Of a stretch of DNA of 10,954 nt, positions 1-6,823 are shown piece after piece. The stretch lies in contig JAQCKL010000097.1 of NCBI GenBank assembly GCA_027592485.1, forward strand, positions 1 to 10,954, read 5' to 3'. A program made the position numbers and the translations under genes. Under the pieces are notes generated by a model. That model was given only the letters and a program-made list of their open reading frames with translations, made no database searches and had not been told where the DNA came from. This DNA is from Cyanobacteriota bacterium (GTDB lineage Bacteria; Cyanobacteriota; Cyanobacteriia; Phormidesmidales; Phormidesmidaceae). Every line of letters starts with the position of its first letter. Position 1 is the stretch's first letter.

Positions 1-61
1 CGCCGGAAGCGTCACGGGCTTTTTGCAACCACTAGCTTGTTAAACAAATCTTTTATTCGAA

Positions 62-445
62 GTGCCCTATGGCCATCTGGTAGGTGATCTAGTACTCCAA
101 CAATTTGGCAAACTCCTGCAGGATCACACGTCCATGCACGGTATTCCTTATCGCTATGGTGGGGAGGAATTTGCCCTGATTTTGCCAGGGTTGGCACCAG
201 ACAAGGTCTATGAACAGATCAACGCGATCCGGCTTGACTTCCAACAGCAGGTGTTTTCCATTGGCCAACATCAGGTTCGGACAACGCTATCAGCTGGTAT
301 TGCCTTCAGCACCCAAGAAACCAACAGTTGTGAACAACTCCTCAACCAAGCTGATCAAGCCCTCTATGCCGCCAAAAGCCAGGGCCGTAATCGAGTCCTG
401 ATCTACCCCCCCCAAGGGTTCAATGCCGATAGCCAGTCTGGTTAG
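62..445 (+). pseudogene. C-terminal half of a GGDEF (diguanylate cyclase) domain; gene appears broken upstream
   Basis: The frame encodes the second half of a GGDEF domain, which makes cyclic di-GMP from two GTP. Visible are YGHLVGD at the start, the active-site signature GGEEF in YRYGGEEFALILPG (about residues 30-43), a TLSAGIAF strand (about 73-80) and the closing ADQALYAAKSQGRNRV helix. The first codon is GTG, but it sits inside the domain and cannot be the natural start. A whole domain needs the metal-binding D-x-D-x-F-K-x-x-N-D block directly before YGH. That block is not found in any forward frame of bases 1-61, and an in-frame TAA lies at 41-43. The gene therefore seems cut by a rearrangement, deletion or assembly fault near base 60. 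Domain identity is certain; the broken state is inferred from sequence reaching only 61 bases upstream. A fragment without the DxD block should not be catalytic. Confidence 0.75.
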
Positions 446-559
446 GGCAAGACTGCGAGCCACTTTTCTGCTGCGCAAAGTATTAGACAGGTAATCGGTG
501 TCCTAAGCACAGTGGCCAAAGCGATCAGAGCCAAGTTCAAACCCACCACCCTTCCCATT

Positions 560-593
560 AAAAAGACCATTGCAACCCTAGGCTGCAATGGTC
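560..593 (-). terminator. Intrinsic terminator of fusA
   Basis: GACCATTGCA (565-574) pairs exactly with TGCAATGGTC (584-593) across a 9-base loop. Read leftward, the stem is followed by TTTTT (564-560), the classic form of a Rho-independent terminator. It lies about 45 bases past the fusA stop. No T-run follows on the plus strand, so it serves the leftward transcript. Confidence 0.85.
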
Positions 594-602
594 ATACTGG
601 GG

Positions 603-630
603 GCCATTTCAGGCCCTTGCCTGAAATGGC
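603..630 (-). terminator. Perfect 12-bp hairpin just after the fusA stop
   Basis: GCCATTTCAGGC (603-614) pairs exactly with GCCTGAAATGGC (619-630) around a 4-base loop. It starts 6 bases beyond the fusA stop codon and precedes the T-tailed hairpin at 560-593. It has no T-run of its own, so it may protect the mRNA 3' end or cause pausing before the true terminator. Confidence 0.6.
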
Positions 631-636
631 GTCCTG

Positions 637-2721
637 TTACTTAGCCGCTTGGCGCTCTTTGGCTTCCTTAATCACTACCTCTGCCACATTGCTGGGGCAG
701 GGGGCGTAATTGCCAAAGGACATCGAAAACTGACCCCGGCCAGAGGTCATGGTGCGTAGGTCGCTAATATAGCCAAACATCTCACTCAAGGGCACATCAG
801 CCTTAATCCGGTTTCCGGTAGGCGTAGAATCTTGTGCTTTAATCATGCCGCGTCGGCGGTTGAGATCACCAATCACATCCCCAACGTGATCATCAGGGGT
901 GAAGACATCCACATTCATGATCGGCTCTAGCAACTGAGGTCCAGCCTTGGGGATCGACTGCCGGTAGGCGGCCTTAGCAGCAATCTCAAAGGCGATCGCC
1001 GACGAGTCTACCGGGTGATAGCCCCCATCGGTGAGGGTGATCTTCAGGTCTAAGCAGGGGAAGCCCGCCAGCACACCCTTATCGATACTGGTTTCAAAAC
1101 CCTTTTGGACCGCTGGCCAGAATTCCCGAGGAACGTTGCCCCCCGTGACCTTGGACTCAAACTGGAAGCCACTGCCGGGTTCACCAGACTCAACGATGTA
1201 GTCGATTTTGGCGTACTGACCCGAACCCCCAGACTGCTTTTTGTGGACGTAGGTATCTTCGACGCGCTTGGTGACCGACTCTCGGTACGCCACTTGGGGT
1301 TTGCCCACTTCAACTTCAATCCCATGGGTGCGTTTGAGAATGTCCACCTTAATGTCGAGGTGGAGTTCGCCCATGCCCATGATGATGGTTTCACCGCTCT
1401 CTTGGTCCGTTTGCATCCGGAAGGAGGGATCCTCTTGGATCATTTTGCTGAGGGCCGCCCCCAACTTCTCAGAGGTGCCTTTCACCTTAGGGGCGATAGA
1501 AATGGAGATCACTGGATCTGGGAAGACCATCAATTCCAGCGTGGCTGGGTTCTTGGGATCACAGAGGGTATGACCCGTCTGGATGTTTTTCATCCCCACA
1601 ATCGCGATAATGTCTCCCGCTTGGGCGCTGTCCACTTCCTCACGGGAGTCCGCGTGCATTTCCACCAAACGGCCAATTCGCTCCGTCTTGCCCGTAGCTG
1701 TATTGAGGACCGTGTCACCCTTCTCGATCTTGCCGGAGTAGATGCGGGTAAAGGTGAGGGCTCCGAAGCGATCGTCCATGATCTTGAACGCTAAGGCCCG
1801 CAGGGGCTTCTCAGGATCGACAATGGCCACCCCGCCGGTTTCGTTGCCCTCCAAGTCCACTTCTACCTGGGGCTTCACGTCCATGGGGTTAGGGAGGTAA
1901 TCAACCACGGCATCCAGTACCAACTGCACCCCTTTGTTCTTAAAGGAGGAGCCACAGTAGGTGGGGAAAAAGGCTAGCTCGTTCGTCCCCTTGCGAATGC
2001 ATCGCTTCAGATCTTCAATGGGGATCTCTTCCCCTTCCAGGTACTTCTCCATAACGGTGTCGTCCTGCTCGACCGCTAGCTCAATCAGTTGCTCACGGTA
2101 GGTGGCCACATCATCAACCATGTCCGCCGGCACATCCTGAATTTCGTAATTCAGGGGTTCACCGGACTCATCCCAAATCCAGGCCTTTTCAGTGAGGAGA
2201 TCGACCACGCCGACAAAGTCGCCTTCGGTGCCGATGGGTAATACCATCACCATGGGCTTGGCTCCGAGGACCTCTTCTACCTGCTTAACAACCCGGTAGA
2301 AATCCGCGCCCATCCGGTCCAGCTTATTGATGTAAATAATCCGGGCAACCCCCGAGTCATTGGCATAGCGCCAGTTGGTTTCGGACTGGGGTTCAACCCC
2401 ACCCGATCCACAGAACACGCCCACGCCGCCGTCTAAGACCTTTAGGGAGCGGTAGACCTCAATGGTGAAGTCCACGTGGCCAGGGGTATCAATAATGTTG
2501 AGCTGGTGATCTTTCCAAAAGCACGTGGTAGCTGCGGATTGAATGGTGATCCCCCGCTCCTGCTCCTGCTCCATGAAGTCTGTGGTGGCTGCCCCATCAT
2601 GCACCTCACCAATCTTATGAATCTTGCCAGTGAGCTTTAGGATTCTTTCGGTGGTGGTGGTTTTACCCGCGTCCACGTGGGCAAAGATACCAATGTTTCG
2701 GTAAAGGGTCAGGTCTTTCAT
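637..2721 (-). CDS. fusA: Translation elongation factor G (redox-sensitive Slr1463-like type)
   Basis: EF-G is the cytosolic GTPase that moves tRNAs and mRNA through the ribosome and helps recycle it. All GTPase motifs are present: AHVDAGKT (14-21), RGITI (56-60), DTPGH (78-82), NKLD (132-135) and GSSFKNKG (257-264). Domains II to V follow, and 694 residues is full length. The start MKDLTLYRNIGIFAHVDAGK matches what I remember of Synechocystis Slr1463, not the str-operon type. Cysteines at 104 (VFCGSGG) and 241 (KRCIRKG) match, offset by one, the pair Cys105/Cys242 reported to form a regulatory disulfide in Slr1463. A further cysteine is at 256. No rpsL, rpsG or tuf is adjacent, so this is a stand-alone copy, and the genome probably has another EF-G. 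The ribosome binding site is weak (AGAG about 6 bases before ATG). Two hairpins follow the stop, and a terminator-like hairpin lies in the leader. EF-G identity is certain; the paralogue type is likely. Confidence 0.97.
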   Translation of the reverse strand: MKDLTLYRNIGIFAHVDAGKTTTTERILKLTGKIHKIGEVHDGAATTDFMEQEQERGITIQSAATTCFWKDHQLNIIDTPGHVDFTIEVYRSLKVLDGGVGVFCGSGGVEPQSETNWRYANDSGVARIIYINKLDRMGADFYRVVKQVEEVLGAKPMVMVLPIGTEGDFVGVVDLLTEKAWIWDESGEPLNYEIQDVPADMVDDVATYREQLIELAVEQDDTVMEKYLEGEEIPIEDLKRCIRKGTNELAFFPTYCGSSFKNKGVQLVLDAVVDYLPNPMDVKPQVEVDLEGNETGGVAIVDPEKPLRALAFKIMDDRFGALTFTRIYSGKIEKGDTVLNTATGKTERIGRLVEMHADSREEVDSAQAGDIIAIVGMKNIQTGHTLCDPKNPATLELMVFPDPVISISIAPKVKGTSEKLGAALSKMIQEDPSFRMQTDQESGETIIMGMGELHLDIKVDILKRTHGIEVEVGKPQVAYRESVTKRVEDTYVHKKQSGGSGQYAKIDYIVESGEPGSGFQFESKVTGGNVPREFWPAVQKGFETSIDKGVLAGFPCLDLKITLTDGGYHPVDSSAIAFEIAAKAAYRQSIPKAGPQLLEPIMNVDVFTPDDHVGDVIGDLNRRRGMIKAQDSTPTGNRIKADVPLSEMFGYISDLRTMTSGRGQFSMSFGNYAPCPSNVAEVVIKEAKERQAAK
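992..999. repeat. HIP1 palindrome GCGATCGC (first of nine copies)
   Basis: Exact GCGATCGC occurs at 992, 3192, 3855, 4344, 5184, 5874, 7779, 10030 and 10384. Eight lie inside genes and one in the leader of the glucokinase gene. HIP1 is a dispersed 8-base palindrome overrepresented in many cyanobacterial genomes. It identifies the host group but marks no specific local function. Confidence 0.9.
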
Positions 2722-2807
2722 GGGTGCTCTATCGTGAAGTCCTACAAACTAGGAATGGCTACAGTAACAATCGAAACAGACAGCATCGGCAGCCCTATGG
2801 CCAGCAT

Positions 2808-2842
2808 AAAAGGCTTCTCACCCCCTTTGGGGCCGGAGAAGC
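2808..2842 (-). promoter_or_regulatory. Terminator-like hairpin in the fusA leader (possible attenuator)
   Basis: GCTTCTC (2813-2819) pairs with GAGAAGC (2836-2842). Inside this, CCCC (2822-2825) pairs with GGGG (2829-2832) around a TTT loop. Read leftward, the stem is followed by TTTT (2811-2808), so it resembles an intrinsic terminator. It ends about 87 bases before the fusA start. If the fusA promoter lies to its right, this would be an attenuator in the 5' leader. If the promoter lies between it and the gene, it would end some upstream leftward transcript, although no gene is visible there. Confidence 0.5.
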
Positions 2843-2867
2843 TCACATCTTGTCCACGGCAACCGCT

Positions 2868-2897
2868 ATTGTTTATTAAATAATTGTAAATTACAAG
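2868..2897. promoter_or_regulatory. AT-rich palindromic patch, candidate fusA promoter/operator
   Basis: Two small exact palindromes lie side by side: TTATTAAATAA (2873-2883) and TTGTAAATTACAA (2884-2896). Read leftward, TTGTAA and AACAAT, 17 bases apart, give a mediocre sigma-70-like promoter (4 of 6 matches each) pointing at fusA. The patch stands out from its GC-richer surroundings. Function is inferred from composition and position only. Confidence 0.3.
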
Positions 2898-3214
2898 GCG
2901 AAATGCAGCCAAAAGACTTGGTCAGGAAGTCCTTCTCACAGACCGCAACCGTCCGTCCCGCAATGGTTTCCCGATTTGTTCTCTTTTGGGTGTCAGGGAG
3001 GTGTACCCCTGCAAATCGGTGGTCGATCCGGTTCTGAAGCATTCTGGAAGCCATGGCTTTGAGGTGTATGAAGCCCAATGTTATGGTGCTCGGTCTCCCG
3101 TGCAAGCCCTATAGCCTTGTTTAAGGAATAGACTGCAGACGGAGAACCCTCTTTATTATGGACTTATCTTTGGGGTATTGGTGGCCCCTGGGCGATCGCT
3201 GCCACCGCAATCAT

Positions 3215-3218
3215 GGAG
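3215..3218 (+). promoter_or_regulatory. Ribosome binding site of the glucokinase gene
   Basis: GGAG lies 9 bases before the ATG at 3228. It supports that start even though the protein then carries a poorly conserved N-terminal extension of about 33 residues before the first core strand. Confidence 0.6.
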
Positions 3219-3227
3219 TCCTAAACG

Positions 3228-4007
3228 ATGGCGCAAGACGTGACCTCTTCAGCCACTGCCAGTGACGGTCCGCAGCTTTCGGCAACGCCAGACCTATTTA
3301 CTCAGCCTGCCCATAACCCTCCTAAAACGTTAGCGGTTGATATTGGGGGCAGTGGCACTAAGACAATTGTGCTGGATGGGGCCGGGCAAGCCGTGACCGA
3401 GCGGATGCGTTGGGCTACGCCGCGTCCAGCCACACCAAATGCGGTGCTGGCGATAGTCACGCAGTTGGCGGCCAAACAGGGAAACTTTGACCGGGTTTCG
3501 GTCGGGTTTCCGGGGGTAGTGAGCGGTGGCATCATTAAAACCGCCGTCAATTTGCATCCAACCTGGGAGGGAGTCGACTTAGCTAGTGACTTGGGTGAGC
3601 AGTTGGGCAAACCGGTGCGGGTGGCCAATGATGCTGATATCCAAGGGTTAGGTGCGATTTCTGGACAGGGAGTGGAGCTCGTGATTACCTTAGGGACCGG
3701 TTTGGGGTCGGCCCTGTTTGTTGGGGGGCGATTGGTGCCCAATTTAGAGTTAGCCCATCATCTCTTTCAGAAGGGAGAGACCTATGAGGCTCAACTGGGG
3801 CGAGCCGCCCTCAAGGTTGTGGGAAAAAAGCGCTGGAACAGCCGGCTCGAAAAGGCGATCGCCATCCTCAGCCACCTGTTTAATTACGACCACTTATATA
3901 TCGGTGGTGGCGAAGCCAAACGCATTAAGTTTGAGCTGCCTGGGAATGTGTCCGTCATTGCCAACACAATGGGACTCATGGGGGGGATCGCGCTTTGGCG
4001 GGACTAG
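3228..4007 (+). CDS. ppgK: ROK-family glucokinase, probably polyphosphate-dependent
   Basis: This cytosolic sugar kinase probably converts glucose to glucose 6-phosphate, feeding glycolysis or the oxidative pentose phosphate pathway. The ROK/ASKHA core is clear: phosphate loop DIGGSGTK (38-45), TPRPATP (64-70), VGFPGVV (92-98), the catalytic Asp135 in NDAD (134-137), the second phosphate loop LGTGLGSA (155-162) and PNLELAHH (171-178). The zinc-binding cysteine cluster of classical ROK glucokinases and repressors is absent, and no DNA-binding domain is present. That pattern, and the resemblance to mycobacterial PPGK and to Nostoc All1371 (reported to use polyphosphate), favours polyphosphate as donor over ATP. 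The length of 259 fits. The N-terminal 33 residues are low in conservation and rich in Ser, Thr and Pro. The stop overlaps that of the convergent DUF255 gene. Family is sure; donor specificity is inferred. Confidence 0.85.
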   Translation: MAQDVTSSATASDGPQLSATPDLFTQPAHNPPKTLAVDIGGSGTKTIVLDGAGQAVTERMRWATPRPATPNAVLAIVTQLAAKQGNFDRVSVGFPGVVSGGIIKTAVNLHPTWEGVDLASDLGEQLGKPVRVANDADIQGLGAISGQGVELVITLGTGLGSALFVGGRLVPNLELAHHLFQKGETYEAQLGRAALKVVGKKRWNSRLEKAIAILSHLFNYDHLYIGGGEAKRIKFELPGNVSVIANTMGLMGGIALWRD

Positions 4008-6073
4008 CGGCGCTGACTGGCCTGGAGTTGCGCTTGTAATTGCTCTACGCTCAGGGCAGGGGCCTTACAAAAGAAGCCTTCACACACCAGACCAACCACA
4101 TCTGCTGCCAAGTCGGTTGAGACCGTAAACACCGCTGTCTGGGTGTACTGCTTCAGGAGGGTGGGTAAAAGATCGGATCGGGTTCTGACCACTGTGCCAT
4201 GGCGGAACCAGTCCAATGCGATGAACAAGCCAGGGCAGGCGCGGGGCATCTCAGCCATCACGGAACCAAAGGCTTTGAGACCTTGTTCGGCTCGGTCAAG
4301 ATAACTCAAATCCTCTGTGAGCAAGGCCAACTTCACTAAATTGGCGATCGCCATTCCATTTGCGGCGGGGGTGGCGTTGTCCTGGTAGCTCCGCTCTCGC
4401 ACCAACAGAGTTTCACTGGCATCTGCCGCCGTGCTGGTATAACCTCCGTCAGGGCTCCAGAGCCATTGGTCAAATTCAGCTTGGACCCGCTGGGCCTGGG
4501 CGAGCCAATCATGGGGCGCAGAATGCTCGGGGAACGCCAATGTCGCTTGTTGCAAATCGAGCAGCGCTGTAATCAAGCTGGCATAATCCTCCGCTTGGGC
4601 TAAGACGGCAGGCGTACCCCCGTAATTGAGGCGATGGCAGCGGCCTTCAAGCCATTGGTGGCTCAAGATAAAAGCAGCCGCTGTTTCTGCTTGTTGCAAA
4701 TAGTCAATGTGGCTGAAGGCAGCGGCGGCTTGGGCGAGCCCTGAAATCATCAGGCCATTCCAGGCCACAATCATTTTGGTATCGGTCACCGCCGGTATCC
4801 GTCCCGGCCAAGGATGGGTTTTGGCAATGGCGTTGTTTTGGGCAGGGGGAAAGGTATCGATGGTTTCTGGCCCTTCTCCGTATCGTCCTAGAAAGAGTTG
4901 GGCTAGAGCTGTTTCAGTTGCAGAACTCAAGGGACCCGGTTGCCGTCGCTGGAGGACGTTTTTGCCTTCGAAGTTGCCCCTGGGGGTAACGGTGAACTGT
5001 TCGGTCAGGGGGGCTAAGACAGCATTATCCAAACGGTTTTGTAGCTCGTCATAGGACCAAACGTAAAAGGCCCCTTCCTCCGGTTCTACATCCGTGGACT
5101 TGAGAAAGCTATCAGCATCTTGAGCGGCATAAAAGTAGCCCTCGGGCGCAGTCATTTCCCGCTGGAGCCATTGGGCGGTCAGGGCGATCGCCCGTTCAAT
5201 GGCAGGCTCTTGATGTCCCAATCGCCATAAATCTGAAAGATAGGCGAGGATCTGACCATTGTCATACAGCATCTTCTCGAAGTGAGGGACCGTCCAGGTA
5301 GCATCCACGGTGTACCGATGGAATCCGCCACCCACATGGTCAAAAATACCCCCCAGCACTAAGTCGAGCCCCCGCTGGAGGCACAACTGCTCGTCATTAC
5401 CAGGTTCATCTTCGCCAACATGAGAAAGCTGACTGCCCCGCAGGGTCGCCTCAGCATGGGGCATCATCGGAAAGCGATTACCCTGGCCGGTCGGCACGAG
5501 CAAACGAGCACTGGCAGCCAGCCCCTGAAGGAGGAGATCGGGATCTAACTGGTCTTGAGTCGGTAGATCAGCGGCGCGCTGCAGGGCCGAGAGGATTTCA
5601 CCTTTCACAGCGCTGAGCTTTTCCCCTTGGGTATCGTGAAAGGTGCGTAGGGCAGTGAGCACCTGCAAAAACCCTGGCCGCCCGTATTTAGGCTCTACCG
5701 GGAAATAGGTGCCCCCATAGAAAGGCACCAAGTCCCCTGGCGACAAAAAAATATTCAGGGGCCACCCCCCTTGCCCTGTCATCATCTGCAGGGCTTGCAT
5801 ATAGATGCTGTCGAGATCGGGGCGCTCTTCCCGATCTACTTTAATCGGTAAAAAGTGGGCGTTTAGGTAATCAGCGATCGCCGGATCCGAAAATGCCTCT
5901 CCCTCCATCACCGTGCACCAGTGGCAGCTGGAGTAACCCACGGACAAAAAAATCGGCTGCTTGTGCTGACGAGCCGCTGCTAAAGCCTCATCGCACCAGG
6001 GCCACCAATCTACAGGGTTATCCGCATGTTTCCTGAGATAAAGGCTTTGGGCCTGGGCAAGACGATTAGACAT
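4004..6073 (-). CDS. Thioredoxin-fold DUF255 protein (YyaL/SPATA20 family)
   Basis: This is a full-length member (689 residues) of a widespread, poorly characterised family that joins an N-terminal thioredoxin-like domain to a C-terminal alpha/alpha-barrel resembling N-acylglucosamine epimerases. Domain one (about 1-165) shows HADNPVDWWPW (16-26), the active-site-like CHWC (50-53), VDREERPDLD (79-88), GGWPLNIFLSP (102-112) and GGTYFP (120-125). The barrel shows GGFHRYTVDATW (249-260) and PHFEKMLYDN (263-272). The GGFGxAPKFP loop common in the family appears as GNRFPMMPHAE (198-208). The CHWC motif suggests redox or metal chemistry, but the reaction is unknown. There is no signal peptide, so it should be cytosolic. 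The start ATG lacks a clear ribosome binding site and lies 39 bases after the SmpA/BLIP-like gene on the same strand, so the two may form an operon. Its last four bases overlap the glucokinase gene. Confidence 0.9.
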   Translation of the reverse strand: MSNRLAQAQSLYLRKHADNPVDWWPWCDEALAAARQHKQPIFLSVGYSSCHWCTVMEGEAFSDPAIADYLNAHFLPIKVDREERPDLDSIYMQALQMMTGQGGWPLNIFLSPGDLVPFYGGTYFPVEPKYGRPGFLQVLTALRTFHDTQGEKLSAVKGEILSALQRAADLPTQDQLDPDLLLQGLAASARLLVPTGQGNRFPMMPHAEATLRGSQLSHVGEDEPGNDEQLCLQRGLDLVLGGIFDHVGGGFHRYTVDATWTVPHFEKMLYDNGQILAYLSDLWRLGHQEPAIERAIALTAQWLQREMTAPEGYFYAAQDADSFLKSTDVEPEEGAFYVWSYDELQNRLDNAVLAPLTEQFTVTPRGNFEGKNVLQRRQPGPLSSATETALAQLFLGRYGEGPETIDTFPPAQNNAIAKTHPWPGRIPAVTDTKMIVAWNGLMISGLAQAAAAFSHIDYLQQAETAAAFILSHQWLEGRCHRLNYGGTPAVLAQAEDYASLITALLDLQQATLAFPEHSAPHDWLAQAQRVQAEFDQWLWSPDGGYTSTAADASETLLVRERSYQDNATPAANGMAIANLVKLALLTEDLSYLDRAEQGLKAFGSVMAEMPRACPGLFIALDWFRHGTVVRTRSDLLPTLLKQYTQTAVFTVSTDLAADVVGLVCEGFFCKAPALSVEQLQAQLQASQRR

Positions 6074-6112
6074 GCAAAAGCAACGAGTTCAATGCCCTCA
6101 ATCTAGCAGGGC

Positions 6113-6823
6113 CTAGGCGCAACCATCCGGCCAAGTCACCGCCGGGAACTGCCCGGCCCGGTACTGAATCACACGGCCAGCACCATCGGTTTCAAACACC
6201 AAGCGATACAGATCCTCACCCGGATCGATGGGTGTAAAGGTCATCACCTTGCCGGAAGTGTAAGGGTTAGGGGCACTTTCAATTTGCTCAGCATATTGTG
6301 CAAGCACCTCAGCCTCCGTCGACCCCACTTGAATACCGCTGGCTGTAGAAATGGCACTGCCTGGCCAAATATCAACCCGGATAACCGCGTTACCCACCAC
6401 CATCAAGCCAATGGTGGCATCACTCGTATCGGGCTTGTAATAGGCACACTCACCACTAACATTTCTACCTAAAGGAACTAAGGGCAATCCCAAAGCATCA
6501 GCAGCCTCCTCCAAGGTCATACCAATCTTGAGGGGACCTAGGCTGGTGGTGGTGACTTTCGCTGCCTGCAGGGATGTGCCGTCAGGAAGTGTCGCGGGTG
6601 TTGCCGCCACGGCCCGCCGCATCGCATGTAAATAAGCCAGGGGCTCCGCTGCAGCTCGCAAGGCTTGCAAAGTCGATCGCTTTGGAACGCTGCTATCGAC
6701 AGCGGTGCTGTTCCAGGTCTCAGGAACAACATCACCTTGAAAAGCCCGGTCACTAATCAGACCGAAGCTGGCCAGCAGTCCAACCGTCAGGGTGAAAGCA
6801 CCAATCCAATGGGGAAGTCTCAT
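6113..6823 (-). CDS. Exported protein with two SmpA/BLIP-like repeats, function unknown
   Basis: The 236-residue product begins with a short basic start and a hydrophobic run (about 7-24, IGAFTLTVGLLASFGLIS), so it is an exported or membrane-anchored protein; no lipobox cysteine is seen. A variable linker reaches about residue 90. Then come two related units: LGPLKIGMTLEEAADALG (95-112) and ASGIQVGSTEAEVLAQYAEQ (161-180). Each has the G-x-x-x-G-x-[ST]-x-x-E pattern that opens SmpA/OmlA or BLIP-like folds. Cysteines occur only at 126 and 235, so one disulfide joining the middle to the C-terminus is plausible in the periplasm. Such domains bind other proteins, but no partner can be named. The gene is divergent from the SLH gene and upstream of the DUF255 gene. 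Export is fairly sure; the fold assignment is moderate. Confidence 0.75.
   Translation of the reverse strand: MRLPHWIGAFTLTVGLLASFGLISDRAFQGDVVPETWNSTAVDSSVPKRSTLQALRAAAEPLAYLHAMRRAVAATPATLPDGTSLQAAKVTTTSLGPLKIGMTLEEAADALGLPLVPLGRNVSGECAYYKPDTSDATIGLMVVGNAVIRVDIWPGSAISTASGIQVGSTEAEVLAQYAEQIESAPNPYTSGKVMTFTPIDPGEDLYRLVFETDGAGRVIQYRAGQFPAVTWPDGCA

Larger units (their letters stand above)
446..636. other. Intergenic spacer between the GGDEF fragment and fusA
   Basis: I see no gene here. The right half holds two strong hairpins that belong to the 3' end of the leftward fusA transcript (listed separately). The left half, about 446-560, shows no recognisable element and no clear terminator for the rightward GGDEF fragment. 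Confidence 0.6.
2722..3227. other. 506-base divergent intergenic region between fusA and the glucokinase gene
   Basis: No gene can be supported. The left part holds a terminator-like hairpin and an AT-rich palindromic patch, both described separately, which probably control fusA. The stretch 2890-3114 is open on the plus strand (about 74 codons, no good start) and 2866-3105 is open on the minus strand (79 codons). Neither has a ribosome binding site or a product I recognise, so both are probably chance. For the glucokinase gene, TATTAT at 3154-3159 could be a -10 box, but no convincing -35 precedes it. A HIP1 site lies at 3192-3199. Confidence 0.6.

Noticed and set aside
62..64. GTG as a genuine start codon for the GGDEF protein
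   Set aside because: It lies inside the conserved domain, just before YGHLVGD, has no ribosome binding site, and would leave a protein lacking half the domain.
1105..1794. 229-codon rightward reading frame inside fusA
   Set aside because: It is antisense to a certain EF-G gene and its product reflects the codon pattern of the real frame.
2866..3105. 79-codon leftward reading frame as a fusA leader peptide gene
   Set aside because: It has no ribosome binding site, no recognisable product, and an equally open frame on the opposite strand. Its stop close to the leader hairpin is probably coincidence.
4707..5054. 115-codon rightward frame inside the DUF255 gene
   Set aside because: It is fully antisense to a conserved protein, with no start signal or family resemblance.
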